NCBI RefSeq assembly: GCF_003054195.1 | Contig: NZ_QBKP01000008.1 | Coordinates: 1 to 64,000 of the forward strand | DNA from: Gemmobacter caeni | GTDB lineage: Bacteria > Pseudomonadota > Alphaproteobacteria > Rhodobacterales > Rhodobacteraceae | Reading direction: 5' to 3' | DNA length: 64,000 bases | In this document: positions 35,376-44,710 of the stretch, piece after piece | Position numbering within the stretch: position 1 is the first letter of the stretch | How the letters are laid out: each line of letters opens with the position of its first letter | The notes under the pieces: model-generated | What the model was told of the DNA's origin: nothing | Database searches by the model: none | Seen by the model: only the letters and a program-made list of their open reading frames with translations | Program-made: the position numbers and the translations under genes

Positions 35376-35831
35376 ATGCGCAAGTTTCTGGTCGTGCTGG
35401 ACGACAGCCGCGAATGCCTCAACGCCATGCGCTATGCCGCGCTGCGGGCAGCGCACACCGGGGCAGGGGTGCAAATCCTGTCGATCATCCCGCCGGAAGA
35501 GTTTCAGCACTGGATGGGCGTGGCCGACCTGATGCGCGCCGAGGCGCGCGAGCGGATCGAGGCGCATTTCGAGGTCTTCGCCAAATGGATGCGCGACAAG
35601 CAGGGGGTGAACCCGGAACTGGTGATCCGCGAGGGTGACCCCGCGACCGAGATCCTGGCGCAGGTGCGGGAGGACGCGCAGATCGGCGTCCTGGTGCTTG
35701 GCGCCGGCACCGAGAAAAGCGGCCCCGGTCCGCTGGTCACCACGCTCAGCCGAAGCTCGGGTACTCTGCCGATCCCGGTCACCATCGTGCCGGGGGATAT
35801 GTCGAAGGAACGGCTGGAGGCCATTACCTGA
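35376..35831 (+). CDS. Universal stress protein (UspA family)
   Basis: 151 residues. MRKFLVVLDDSRECLNAMRYA forms the first strand-helix of the Usp fold. The nucleotide-binding loop is LVLGAGTEKSGPGP followed by SRSS. USP proteins bind ATP and aid survival under starvation or stress. AGGAGAG precedes the ATG, and the segment KWMRDKQGVNPEL forms the outer helix. Confidence 0.86.
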   Translation: MRKFLVVLDDSRECLNAMRYAALRAAHTGAGVQILSIIPPEEFQHWMGVADLMRAEARERIEAHFEVFAKWMRDKQGVNPELVIREGDPATEILAQVREDAQIGVLVLGAGTEKSGPGPLVTTLSRSSGTLPIPVTIVPGDMSKERLEAIT

Positions 35832-35856
35832 CGGCCAGAGCGGCGCAGGGTGCGGA

Positions 35857-35884
35857 GGGGGCTCTGCCCCCGCGCCTGCGGCGC
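35857..35884. repeat. Two GC hairpins, Rhodobacterales-type intergenic repeat/terminator
   Basis: GGGGGC-TCT-GCCCCC at 35857-35871 and GCGCC-TGC-GGCGC at 35872-35884 stand next to each other and are followed by CCCCCCGGGATATTTAAGG. This chain of a GGGGGCTCTGCCCCC hairpin, a second GC hairpin and GGGATATTT is a recurring intergenic repeat in Rhodobacterales as I recall it. It lies between the convergent usp and trpS genes and would stop transcription from both sides. Confidence 0.55.
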
Positions 35885-35953
35885 CCCCCCGGGATATTTA
35901 AGGACAGAAAATGCAGATGTGGTGCGCCCGGAGGCCGGACGCACCAAGAGGGG

Positions 35954-36997
35954 TCAGACTTCGCGCGAGCGGATCATCCCCACGATGTCATAGACCTCGT
36001 TGAGGATCGGGCGGGCGATGGCTTCGGCCTGTTTGGCGCCGCGGCCGAGGATGCGGTCAATTTCGGCCGGGTCCTGCATCAGGCGATTCATCTCGGTCGT
36101 GATTGGCGAGAGTTTCGCCACGGCAAGCTCCGCCAGCTTCGGTTTGAAGCTGCCGAATTGCCCGCCCGCATATTCTGCCACTACATCCGCGGCGCTCATC
36201 CCCGCGAGGGCGGCGTAGATGTTCACCAGATTGCGCGCCTCAGGCCGGTCCTTCAGCCCGTCGAGCGTGTCGGGCAGCGGCTCGGGGTCGGTCTTGGCCT
36301 TGCGGATCTTGGCAGCGATGGAATCGGCGTCATCGGTCAGGTTGATGCGGCTTTGATCCGAGGGATCGGATTTCGACATCTTCTTTGATCCGTCGCGCAG
36401 CGACATGACGCGGGTGGCCGCGCCCTCGATCACCGGCTCGGTCATCGGGAAGAAGGTCACGCCATAATCGTTGTTGAACTTGGCGGCGATGTCACGGGTC
36501 AGTTCCAGATGCTGTTTCTGGTCCTCGCCCACCGGAACATGCGTGGCCTTGTAAGCGAGAATGTCGGCCGCCATCAACGCCGGATAGGCGAACAGCCCCA
36601 GCGAGGCGTTCTCGCTGTTCTTGCCGGCCTTGTCTTTCCACTGGGTCATGCGGCCCATCCAGCCCATCCGCGCGACGCAGTTGAAGATCCAGGCCAGTTC
36701 GACATGCGCCGTCACCTGGCTTTGATTGAACAGGATCGAGCGCGCCGGGTCGATGCCCGCCGCGATGAAACCCGCTGCCATCTCGCGCGTCTGGTGGCGC
36801 AGTTTAGCCGGGTCTTGCCAGACGGTGATCGCATGCATGTCGACAAGGCAATAGATCGTCTCGCCGCCCTCGTCCTGCTTTTCGACAAAGCGCTTCAGCG
36901 CGCCGAGATAATTGCCGAGGGTCAGGCCGCCCGAAGGCTGGATGCCCGAAAACACGCGGGGGGTGAAAGTCTGAGGCGTTTGGACCGGCTCGGACAT
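35954..36997 (-). CDS. trpS: Tryptophan-tRNA ligase
   Basis: 347 residues. It charges tRNA-Trp. Class I motifs are [18 protein letters not shown] (HIGH equivalent with TLGN) and the KMSKS loop in [12 protein letters not shown]. The catalytic fold also shows [15 protein letters not shown] start it at MSEPVQ because GGAG precedes that ATG; the longer frame is not supported. The gene is divergent from the rhomboid-like gene. Confidence 0.92.
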   Translation of the reverse strand: MSEPVQTPQTFTPRVFSGIQPSGGLTLGNYLGALKRFVEKQDEGGETIYCLVDMHAITVWQDPAKLRHQTREMAAGFIAAGIDPARSILFNQSQVTAHVELAWIFNCVARMGWMGRMTQWKDKAGKNSENASLGLFAYPALMAADILAYKATHVPVGEDQKQHLELTRDIAAKFNNDYGVTFFPMTEPVIEGAATRVMSLRDGSKKMSKSDPSDQSRINLTDDADSIAAKIRKAKTDPEPLPDTLDGLKDRPEARNLVNIYAALAGMSAADVVAEYAGGQFGSFKPKLAELAVAKLSPITTEMNRLMQDPAEIDRILGRGAKQAEAIARPILNEVYDIVGMIRSREV

Positions 36998-37057
36998 GAT
37001 GTTCTCCGTCTGGAAATGGCTGGTGCTTCGGCTTACCTTTGGTGGCAAGGGGCGTCA

Positions 37058-37777
37058 ATGAAGGCCCTGCAACATGAGGCGAAGATGCAGCATCAGGACG
37101 ATTTGACCGAACCGCCGTTGAACCCCTTGCCCTGGGTCGTCTGGGCGCTGGTTCTGCCCATCGTGGCGATGGAGGTGGTGGTGAGCCTTGGTCAGCGCGG
37201 GCTGATCGGTGGCGCACATGCCGTTGGCTGGCGGCTGGACGCGATGGAACGCTTTGCCTTTTCACCCGATCTTCTGCGCTGGATGGCGGAAAATCATGTT
37301 TGGCCGCTGGACGGGCTGATCCGGCTGGTCAGCTATCCTTTCGTGCACACGAGCTTTACCCATGCGGTGTTTGTCGTGGTGATGCTGCTGGCGCTTGGCA
37401 AGATGGTGGGCGAGATCTTTCGCTGGTGGGCGGTGCTGGTGGTGTTCTTCGGCGCAGCCATGGTCGCGGCGGGGGTCTATACCGCTGTGCCGGGGCTGGT
37501 GCAGCCGCTGGTCGGCGGGTATCCGGCGATCTACGGGCTGATCGGGGCCTTCACCTTCCTGTTGTGGGTGCGGCTGGCCGGGGAGGGGGCGAACCAGTAC
37601 CGCGCCTTCACGCTGATCGGCTTCCTGCTGTTTGCGCAACTGCTGTTCGGTGTGTTCTTTGGCGGCGGCACCGAATGGGTGGCCGACATCGCGGGCTTCG
37701 CCACCGGCTTTGTGCTGAGCTTCGTGGTCAGCCCCGGTGGTTTTGCCCGCGTGCGGGCGCGGTTGCGGGAACGCTAG
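37058..37777 (+). CDS. Rhomboid-family protein lacking the catalytic dyad (pseudoprotease)
   Basis: 239 residues with about six hydrophobic helices in the rhomboid arrangement: HTSFTHAVFVVVMLLALG, then GGYPAIYGLIGAFTFLLW and WVADIAGFATGFVLSF. In active rhomboids the second segment is GASGxxxG and the third AHxxG. Here the Ser position is Tyr155 (GGYPA) and the His is Asp210 (ADIAG), so the Ser-His dyad is gone and proteolysis is not expected. Two starts are plausible, 37058 behind AAGGGG and 37085 behind GAGG. Its stop overlaps that of murJ. Confidence 0.82.
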   Translation: MKALQHEAKMQHQDDLTEPPLNPLPWVVWALVLPIVAMEVVVSLGQRGLIGGAHAVGWRLDAMERFAFSPDLLRWMAENHVWPLDGLIRLVSYPFVHTSFTHAVFVVVMLLALGKMVGEIFRWWAVLVVFFGAAMVAAGVYTAVPGLVQPLVGGYPAIYGLIGAFTFLLWVRLAGEGANQYRAFTLIGFLLFAQLLFGVFFGGGTEWVADIAGFATGFVLSFVVSPGGFARVRARLRER

Positions 37778-39318
37778 GCGCGTTTCCGGCGCAGCGCTGA
37801 TTTGAATTCGGTCAGACGGAAGGCGCCGATCAGCGTGCCGAACCCGAAGTAGCTGATGATGCCGCTGGCGACCAGCGCTCCCAGTGCCAGCCAGCGCCAG
37901 CGCGCGGCATCCAGCGCGGGCCCAAGCAGCAGCGCAGCCGCCCAAAGCACGAAGCCCATCACCAGCGCGGCGGCGACGATGCGCCAGATCCGGGCGCGGA
38001 AACGGGCGTCGAAATGCGCCTCCGGTCCCATGGTGCGCGAACCGCGCCAGAGCTGCCAGACCATGACCCAGCCGGAAACGGTTGTGGCGAGCGCTGCCGC
38101 CATGAATCCGATCACCGGCATCATGCCCACGGCAAAGGCGAGGTTCACCACCATCGACCACAGCGCATAGCGGAACGGGCTGCGGGTGTCTTCGCGCGCA
38201 TAATAGAGCGGCTGGAACACCTTGTGCAGCACGAAGGCGGGCAGGCCAAGGCCATAGGCTGCCAGCGCCAGCGCGGTATTGGCAGCATCGTCCGATCCGA
38301 AGGCGCCGCGCTGGAACAGCACCTGCACCAGCGGAAGGGCGATCACGACCAGCGCCACGGCGGCGGGAATGGTCAGCGCCAGCGCGAATTCGGCGCCGCG
38401 GTTGAGGCTCGCGCGTCCGCCTTCTGCATCGCCCGCGCGCAGGCGGCGGCTCAGGTCAGGCAGCAGCGCCGTGCCGATGGCAATGCCCACCACGCCCAGA
38501 GGCAATTGGTAAAGCCGGTCGGCAAAGGACAGCCATGTCACCGCGCCTTCGGTATGCGAGGCGACCTGACGGCCGACCAGAAGGTTGATCTGCACCACCC
38601 CGCCCGCAAGGATTGCGGGGCCTGCGATGATCGCCAGCCGCTTCAGATCCGCGCTCCAGCGCGGCCAGCCGAGGGTGAAGGTATGTCCGGCGGCGCGGGC
38701 CGAAAACCAGACGAAGCTGAATTGCATGACCCCTGTCAGCGGCAGCGTCCAGGCCAGCGTCATCCCCATGTTCCAGCTCTGCCAGTCGGCCAGCCACATG
38801 GCAGCGATGAAGGCGAGGTTCATCAGAACAGGCACAAAGCCCGCTTCGGTGAACCGGCCCTTGGTGACCAGCACGCCGGAGACCAGCGCGACGAGGCTGA
38901 TGAACAGGATGTAGGAGAACCCGATCCGGCCATAGATCACCGCAAGGTCGAAGCGTTCGTCGCCTGCAAAGCCCGAAGCCATGGCCCAGACCAGCGCGGG
39001 CATCGCAACCGTTCCGAGGATGGTGAACACCACCAGCAGCCAGGCCATGCCGTTGAACGCTTCTTGCGCAAAGCCCTGCGCATCCTCACCCGCCTCGACC
39101 TTCTTGGCGAACATCGGCACGAACGCCTGATTGAAGGCGCCTTCGGCAAAGAAACGGCGGAACATGTTGGGCAGCGACTGCGCCACGAAGAAGGCGTCGG
39201 ACACCGCGCCGGCGCCAAGATAGTTCGCCATCAGGATGTCGCGGGCAAACCCCGCACCACGCGACAGAAGCGTCCACCCGCCGAGGGTGACCACATTGCG
39301 GATCAGGCTTTTCGTCAT
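37774..39318 (-). CDS. murJ: Lipid II flippase MurJ
   Basis: 514 residues, about fourteen hydrophobic helices. The MVF motif reads SRGAGFARDILMANYLGAG near the N-terminus, then FFAEGAFNQAFVPMF. MurJ moves the peptidoglycan precursor lipid II across the inner membrane. It lies three bases behind glnD, the usual alphaproteobacterial order, and converges with the rhomboid gene. Confidence 0.9.
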   Translation of the reverse strand: MTKSLIRNVVTLGGWTLLSRGAGFARDILMANYLGAGAVSDAFFVAQSLPNMFRRFFAEGAFNQAFVPMFAKKVEAGEDAQGFAQEAFNGMAWLLVVFTILGTVAMPALVWAMASGFAGDERFDLAVIYGRIGFSYILFISLVALVSGVLVTKGRFTEAGFVPVLMNLAFIAAMWLADWQSWNMGMTLAWTLPLTGVMQFSFVWFSARAAGHTFTLGWPRWSADLKRLAIIAGPAILAGGVVQINLLVGRQVASHTEGAVTWLSFADRLYQLPLGVVGIAIGTALLPDLSRRLRAGDAEGGRASLNRGAEFALALTIPAAVALVVIALPLVQVLFQRGAFGSDDAANTALALAAYGLGLPAFVLHKVFQPLYYAREDTRSPFRYALWSMVVNLAFAVGMMPVIGFMAAALATTVSGWVMVWQLWRGSRTMGPEAHFDARFRARIWRIVAAALVMGFVLWAAALLLGPALDAARWRWLALGALVASGIISYFGFGTLIGAFRLTEFKSALRRKRA

Positions 39319-39321
39319 GTG

Positions 39322-42093
39322 CTACCCTTGGGCCTGCGCCCGTTTGGCCCCCTCGGCAATGGCCTGGCGCAGCTTCTTGTCCAGCGCCTCCTGCCGGTGT
39401 TTCTGATGCAGTTTCAGGCCGAACATGTCTTTCACATAGAAGCTGTCCACCACCTGCGCGCCGAAAGTGGCTATCACGGCGGAGGCGATGTAGACGTTGT
39501 TCGCCGCCAGAGTGCGGGTCAGGTCATAAAGCAGCCCCGGCCGGTCGCGGGTATCGACCTCGATGATCGTGTAGATTTCGGACCCTTCGTTGTCGAAGGT
39601 GATATGGGTCGGAAAGCGGAACTCGCGCTCGCGCTTCTTTACCTTGTCGCGGTCGGCCAGTGCCTCGCGCGGGACGACCTCGCCGCGCAGGGTCTTTTCG
39701 ATCATCTGACGCAGGCGGGGCAGGCGGCTGACTTCGTAGGGATGGCCGTCGGTATCCTGTATCCAGAACACCGCGGTGGCATAGCCGTCCTTTGACGTAT
39801 AGGTCCGCGCATCCACAACATTCGCGCCCACCAGTGCCAGCGCCCCGGCGAGCCGCGAGAAGATGCCAGGATGATCGGCCAGCGCGAAGCAGGCCCGCGT
39901 CGCGTCGCGCGCCGGATCTGGGTGCAGGTCGATGCGGATCTCGGTATCGTCCAGATCACGCAGCAGGCGGGCGAAGACCGCCTGTGTTTCCGTCAGCAGC
40001 CCCTGCCAGTAGGGGGCGTAATGCCGCGCGAGTTCGGCCCGCAGATCCTTGGCATCCCAGTCGGCCAGAACCTCGCGCAACTGGCGTTTCGCCTCGTTCT
40101 CGCGCCGCTCGCGGTTGACGTTTTCCAGCCCGTTTTCCAGCGCCTCGGCGGTTTCGCTGTGAAGGCGACGCAGCAACATGGCCTTCCAGTTGTTCCAGGT
40201 GCCGGGGCCGACGCCGCGAATGTCACAGACCGTCAGCACGGTCAGCAGATCCAGCCGCTTGCGGGTTTTCACTGCCTTGGCGAAATCGCGCACCGTGCGC
40301 GGATCGCCGATGTCGCGTTTCTGCGCCATGTCGGACATCAGCAGGTGATAGCGCACCAGCCATTCGACAGTTTCGCATTCCTCGTCATTCAGCCCCAGGC
40401 GCGGCGCCACGCGGCGGGCGATCTGGGCGCCAAGGATCGAATGATCCTCGGGGCGGCCCTTGCCGATGTCGTGCAGCAGCAGGGCAACATAAAGCACCCG
40501 TCGGCTGACGCCTTTTTCAAGGATGTCGGACGACAGCGGCAGCTCCTCGACCAGCTCGCCGCGTTCGATCTGCGCAAGGGTAGAGATACATTGGATGATG
40601 TGTTCATCCACCGTGTAATGGTGGTAGACGTTGAACTGCATCATCGCGACGATCGGCTCGAACTCGGGGATGAAGGCGCCCAGCACGCCCAGTTCATTCA
40701 TCCGCCTCAGGGATCGCTCCGGGTTGCCATGTTTCAGCAGCAGGTCGAGAAAGATGCGCTGGGCTTCCGGGTCTTCGCGCATCTCGTCGTCGATCAGCCG
40801 CAGGTTCGCCGCGATCAGCCGCATGATGTTGGGATGCAGAAGATAGCCGGTGCGCAAGCCTTCTTCGAAAACCCGCAGCAGGTTCAGCTTGTCGGCCAGA
40901 AAGCTGCGCGGGTCGGCGGCGTCGATGCGGCCCTGCACCAGACGAAAGCCCGCGCGTACCGATTTGCGGCGGCGGAACAGGCCCATGATACCGGCCTCGG
41001 GCTTGGCGTGGCGGGCTTCAAGCTGGGTCAGGAACACGCGGGTCAGTTCGCCCACCCGCGTCGCATGGCGGAAGTAATCCTGCATGAACACCTCGACCGC
41101 GCGGCGCCCGCCGCTGTCGTGATAACCCATGCGCGCCGCCACCTCGACCTGCATGTCGAAGGTCAGCTGGTCCATGGCGCGCTTGCAGATGTAGTGCAGG
41201 TGGCAGCGCACAGCCCAGAGAAAGTTCTCGGCGCGGTTGAAGGTCTCGTATTCGTCCTGCGTCAGAAGACCCGCCTGCACCAGCCCCGCCGCATCCGGCA
41301 CACGGTTGAGGTATTTCCCGATCCAGTAAAGCGTTTGCAGGTCGCGTAACCCGCCCTTGCCCTCTTTCACATTGGGTTCCAGCACATAGCGCTGGCCACC
41401 CTGCCGCTTGTGCCGTTCGGCGCGTTCTGCAAGCTTTGCTTCGATGAATTCGGGGCCGGAGTTGCGGAAAAGCTCGGCCCAGAGGGCATTATCCAGTTCC
41501 TGCGCCAGCGCGGTGTCGCCGGTGATCTGGCGATGTTCCAGCAGGGCGGTGCGAATGGTGATGTCCTCGCGCCCCAGACGGATGCAATCCTTCACCGTGC
41601 GCGAAGAATGACCGACCTTCAGCTTCAGATCCCAGAGGATGTAAAGCATGGTCTCGATCACGCTTTCCGCCCAGGGGGTCATCTTCCAGGGGGTCAGGAA
41701 CAGCAGGTCGACATCGGAAAACGGCGCCATTTCGGCACGGCCATAGCCCCCTACCGCCAGCACCGACAGCCGCTCTGCCTCGGTCGGTGTCGGCAGTGGA
41801 TGAAAATGGTGGCAGGCGAGGTCGAACGCCGTGCTGACCAGCCCGTCGGTCAGATGGCTTTGCGCCCGCGTCAGGGCGCGGGCTTCCAGAGGGCGTTCCG
41901 CGAAGGCGGTGGCAAGGGCCGCGTTGGCGGCGGCCTTGGCTTCGGTCAGATGGCGCACCGCGACGGCGCGGGCCTCACGCGGATCAGTCTCGCCCGCGAT
42001 GGCGCTGGAAATGGTTGCGGAAAGCGCGCGGGGGTCGATGATCTCGACCCCCGGCAGCAGCATGTCCTGCATCGTCAGGGCGGCGCGGTGCAA
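39322..42093 (-). CDS. glnD: Bifunctional [protein-PII] uridylyltransferase/uridylyl-removing enzyme
   Basis: 923 residues from the ATG at 42091-42093 (GGGGAC upstream), with alternative ATGs at 42070-42072 and 42061-42063. The nucleotidyltransferase motif is GGYGRAEMAPFSDVDLLFL near residue 115. The HD hydrolase domain has LLLHDIGKGRPEDHS. Two ACT domains close the chain (AGALALVGANVVDARTY, then DRPGLLYDLTRTLAANNV), sensing glutamine. It modifies PII proteins and so sets nitrogen regulation. murJ follows directly. Confidence 0.92.
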   Translation of the reverse strand: MHRAALTMQDMLLPGVEIIDPRALSATISSAIAGETDPREARAVAVRHLTEAKAAANAALATAFAERPLEARALTRAQSHLTDGLVSTAFDLACHHFHPLPTPTEAERLSVLAVGGYGRAEMAPFSDVDLLFLTPWKMTPWAESVIETMLYILWDLKLKVGHSSRTVKDCIRLGREDITIRTALLEHRQITGDTALAQELDNALWAELFRNSGPEFIEAKLAERAERHKRQGGQRYVLEPNVKEGKGGLRDLQTLYWIGKYLNRVPDAAGLVQAGLLTQDEYETFNRAENFLWAVRCHLHYICKRAMDQLTFDMQVEVAARMGYHDSGGRRAVEVFMQDYFRHATRVGELTRVFLTQLEARHAKPEAGIMGLFRRRKSVRAGFRLVQGRIDAADPRSFLADKLNLLRVFEEGLRTGYLLHPNIMRLIAANLRLIDDEMREDPEAQRIFLDLLLKHGNPERSLRRMNELGVLGAFIPEFEPIVAMMQFNVYHHYTVDEHIIQCISTLAQIERGELVEELPLSSDILEKGVSRRVLYVALLLHDIGKGRPEDHSILGAQIARRVAPRLGLNDEECETVEWLVRYHLLMSDMAQKRDIGDPRTVRDFAKAVKTRKRLDLLTVLTVCDIRGVGPGTWNNWKAMLLRRLHSETAEALENGLENVNRERRENEAKRQLREVLADWDAKDLRAELARHYAPYWQGLLTETQAVFARLLRDLDDTEIRIDLHPDPARDATRACFALADHPGIFSRLAGALALVGANVVDARTYTSKDGYATAVFWIQDTDGHPYEVSRLPRLRQMIEKTLRGEVVPREALADRDKVKKREREFRFPTHITFDNEGSEIYTIIEVDTRDRPGLLYDLTRTLAANNVYIASAVIATFGAQVVDSFYVKDMFGLKLHQKHRQEALDKKLRQAIAEGAKRAQAQG

Positions 42094-42107
42094 GCTTGTC
42101 CCCGGTC

Positions 42108-43319
42108 TCAGAACCCGGCACCGGCAAAGCTGCGCGGCGCGGGATCAAGGACGGAGATCTGGCCGTTCTGGATGGTGGCCACGGCCAGACCGCGTTCATT
42201 GGTGCCGTCACTCCGCAGGCGGAAGATCCCGTTCACGCCCACGAACCCGGACCCCTGGGTCAGGCCCGAACTGGTCAGCGCATTGCGGTTCCCCTGTTTC
42301 ACCAGCGCCCCGATGGCGGCAACGCCGTCATAGGCCAGCCCCGAGATCGGCAGCGGCGGCTCGCCATAGGCCGCCTGATAGCGGTTCTGGAACTGGTTGT
42401 AGAGCGTGGGATCGGGGAGCGCGAACCAGCCTCCCTGAATGCCCGGCAGGTTCAGGGTCGCGGCCGGAATGTCCCAGCGCGTCAGGCCGATCAGTGCGGT
42501 TGCGGGCGGGCTGACGCCATTGTCACGCAGGGTCTGGCTGATCAGCGGCAGCGCGCCGGCGGTGTCGGCGGTCAGAAAGACAGCCTGCGCCCCGGTGTTG
42601 CGGGTGGCCGCCGCAATTGCCGGGGCGGCGGACAGGATGCCGTTCTGCGAGAATTCATAGGACTGGACACCGACCACCGAACCACCCGCTGCGGTGACGC
42701 CGCGCTGGATCGCCGTGCGGCCGACCTCGCCCTGGATGTTGCGGTCATGCACCACCATCACGCGGCTCTTGCCGGAGCGGACGGCGAACCGGCCCAGGCG
42801 GTCGGCCGTGTTCTGGAAGGTCGGGCCGAGGACAAAGACATTGCCCCCCGCGATATCGGTGTTGTTGGAGAAGGACAGGACATTGACGCCCCGGCCTGCC
42901 ACGGCAACCCCGGCGGCATTGGCTTCCTGCGCATAGACCGGGCCGAGGATGATCTTCGCACCTTCGTCGACGGCCTTGATGGCCTGCGCCTGCGCCCGGC
43001 CCGGCTGGCCGGCGGTCGGATAGACCCGGAGGTCGATCTTCACGCCCCCCAGATCGGAGATTGCCAGCCGCGCCGCATTCTGAAGGCTGCGGGCCAGCAA
43101 CTCGTCACTCGCCTGCCCGGAGCCCGAGGGAATCAGCAGCGCCACGGGCACCGGCGCGCCGGGGTCGATCTGCTGGCCGCTGCCCCCGCCCGGCCCGCCG
43201 ACGGGCACGCAGGCGGCAAGAACGGCCGCACCTGCAACGGCGGTCGCACGGGCGGCGGCGGCGCGCAGGGGCACCATTCGGGCCAGCGACTTGCGGGCCA
43301 GACGGAAAACGGGGAACAT
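42108..43319 (-). CDS. Penicillin-binding protein activator lipoprotein (LpoA/LppC-like)
   Basis: 403 residues with a lipoprotein signal whose lipobox ends LAAC, so the mature protein is lipid-anchored, probably in the outer membrane. The rest is a periplasmic-binding-protein-like domain (VALLIPSGSGQASDELLARS, then KIILGPVYAQE and GLAYDGVAAIGALV). E. coli LpoA activates PBP1A; this shorter alphaproteobacterial form lacks the N-terminal TPR domain. It is divergent from rsmI, the same neighbourhood as lpoA-rsmI in E. coli. Confidence 0.85.
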   Translation of the reverse strand: MFPVFRLARKSLARMVPLRAAAARATAVAGAAVLAACVPVGGPGGGSGQQIDPGAPVPVALLIPSGSGQASDELLARSLQNAARLAISDLGGVKIDLRVYPTAGQPGRAQAQAIKAVDEGAKIILGPVYAQEANAAGVAVAGRGVNVLSFSNNTDIAGGNVFVLGPTFQNTADRLGRFAVRSGKSRVMVVHDRNIQGEVGRTAIQRGVTAAGGSVVGVQSYEFSQNGILSAAPAIAAATRNTGAQAVFLTADTAGALPLISQTLRDNGVSPPATALIGLTRWDIPAATLNLPGIQGGWFALPDPTLYNQFQNRYQAAYGEPPLPISGLAYDGVAAIGALVKQGNRNALTSSGLTQGSGFVGVNGIFRLRSDGTNERGLAVATIQNGQISVLDPAPRSFAGAGF

Positions 43320-43404
43320 GCGGACTTCCTCACTGTCAGGGCGTAGCGGTCGCCGGCGAGAATACGCGCCACCGTCGCCGAAGTAAACTTGGAGGCCGCA
43401 GCCC

Positions 43405-44283
43405 ATGACCGATCCGCGCCCAGCCACCGGCAGACCGCCGCCGAAACCCGCGCCGGGCCTGTATTTCGTGGCAACCCCCATAGGCGCGGCCCGCGACATC
43501 ACGCTGCGTGCGCTGGATCTTCTGGCGACCGCAGATGTTCTGGCGGCCGAGGATACCCGTACGCTGCGGCATCTGATGGAAATTCATGGCGTCCCGCTGG
43601 GCGACCGGCCACTGGTCGCTTACCATGATCATAACGGCGAACAGGCGAGGCCCCGGCTGCTGGCGGCGCTGGCGGCAGGACGCAGCGTGGCCTATACATC
43701 CGAGGCCGGGACCCCGCTGGTGGCCGATCCGGGCTATCAGCTTGGCCGCGCCGCCATCGCCGCCGGATATGCGGTGCATACCGCCCCCGGCCCCTCGGCC
43801 GCCATTGCGGCGCTGACCGTGTCAGGCCTGCCGTCGGACAGGTTCCTTTTCGCCGGGTTCCCGCCTCAGTCCGGCGAGGCGCGCCGCAAGTTCCTGGCTG
43901 GCATCGCCCGCAGCGATGCGACGGCGATCCTTTATGAAAGCCCGAAACGCGTTAGGAAATTGTTAGATGAATTGCCGGAACATACAGGAGGCGAAAGACA
44001 GATCGTTATCTGCCGGGAATTGACCAAGCGATTCGAGGAGGTGCTGCGCGGGACCGCGCAGGAACTGCGCGACCGGATCGGCGATCAGGATCCGAAGGGG
44101 GAAATCGTTGTGCTGATTGACCGTGCCCCGGCAGAAACGGCCCGTGCGGAAGATCTTGAAACCGCGTTGCGCCAGGCGTTGCGCGATCACCGTGTGAAGG
44201 AAGCCGCAGCGATTGTGGCGGAGGCGTTGGGGCTGCCCCGGCGAGAGGTTTACCAGCGGGCATTGCAATTGATCGGAGAGTGA
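43405..44283 (+). CDS. rsmI: 16S rRNA (cytidine(1402)-2'-O)-methyltransferase
   Basis: 292 residues. The SAM fold segments are YFVATPIGAARDITLRALD, then AEDTRTLRHLM, the LVAYHDHN region and TSEAGTPLVADPGY. RsmI methylates the ribose of C1402 in the decoding centre. It starts the operon rsmI-yraN-gshB and diverges from the activator lipoprotein gene. Confidence 0.92.
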   Translation: MTDPRPATGRPPPKPAPGLYFVATPIGAARDITLRALDLLATADVLAAEDTRTLRHLMEIHGVPLGDRPLVAYHDHNGEQARPRLLAALAAGRSVAYTSEAGTPLVADPGYQLGRAAIAAGYAVHTAPGPSAAIAALTVSGLPSDRFLFAGFPPQSGEARRKFLAGIARSDATAILYESPKRVRKLLDELPEHTGGERQIVICRELTKRFEEVLRGTAQELRDRIGDQDPKGEIVVLIDRAPAETARAEDLETALRQALRDHRVKEAAAIVAEALGLPRREVYQRALQLIGE

Positions 44284-44285
44284 GG

Positions 44286-44657
44286 ATGCAAAAACAGCGC
44301 GCGGATCGCGGGGCAAGGGCCTGGCAGGCCGGTGCGGCGGCAGAAGGTTCGGTCGAGCGTCTGTATGAACGCGGTGGCCGTCAGATCGTTGCACGGCGCT
44401 GGCGCGGGCAGGGGGGTGAGATTGATCTGGTGGCGCGTGATGGCGCTGAAATCATCTTCATCGAGGTGAAGCAAAGCGCTACCCATGCACAGGCCGCCGA
44501 ACATCTCGGGCCCCGTCAGATGGCACGCATCTGTACCGCCGCTTCTGAATATCTGGCGCAGGAACCGCTGGGGCAGTTGACGCCGGTGCGCTTCGATGTC
44601 GCGCTGGTCGACGGGGCGGGGCGTATCGAGATTCTGGAAAACGCTTTCGCGGCCTGA
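44286..44657 (+). CDS. yraN: UPF0102 family nuclease-fold protein (YraN)
   Basis: 123 residues. It has a Holliday-resolvase-like fold with [21 protein letters not shown], the Asp-Glu-x-Lys pattern of restriction-endonuclease folds, and [17 protein letters not shown] before it. No biochemical function is firmly known. I use ATG 44286, behind GAGTGAGG; a GTG at 44280 would overlap the rsmI stop. It follows rsmI, as in E. coli. Confidence 0.88.
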   Translation: MQKQRADRGARAWQAGAAAEGSVERLYERGGRQIVARRWRGQGGEIDLVARDGAEIIFIEVKQSATHAQAAEHLGPRQMARICTAASEYLAQEPLGQLTPVRFDVALVDGAGRIEILENAFAA

Positions 44658-44710
44658 TTGCATCGGCCTGCACCTTGCGGCAGGAAGGGGCGTCAGCAGG
44701 AGGATTGCCC

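Noticed and set aside
36509-37057. Long upstream part of the frame containing the rhomboid-like gene
   Set aside because: It is antisense to trpS. The rhomboid fold starts after 37058, where two good ribosome binding sites stand.
41410-42333. Plus-strand frame crossing glnD and the activator lipoprotein gene
   Set aside because: Spans two well-supported genes on the other strand and lacks conserved features.
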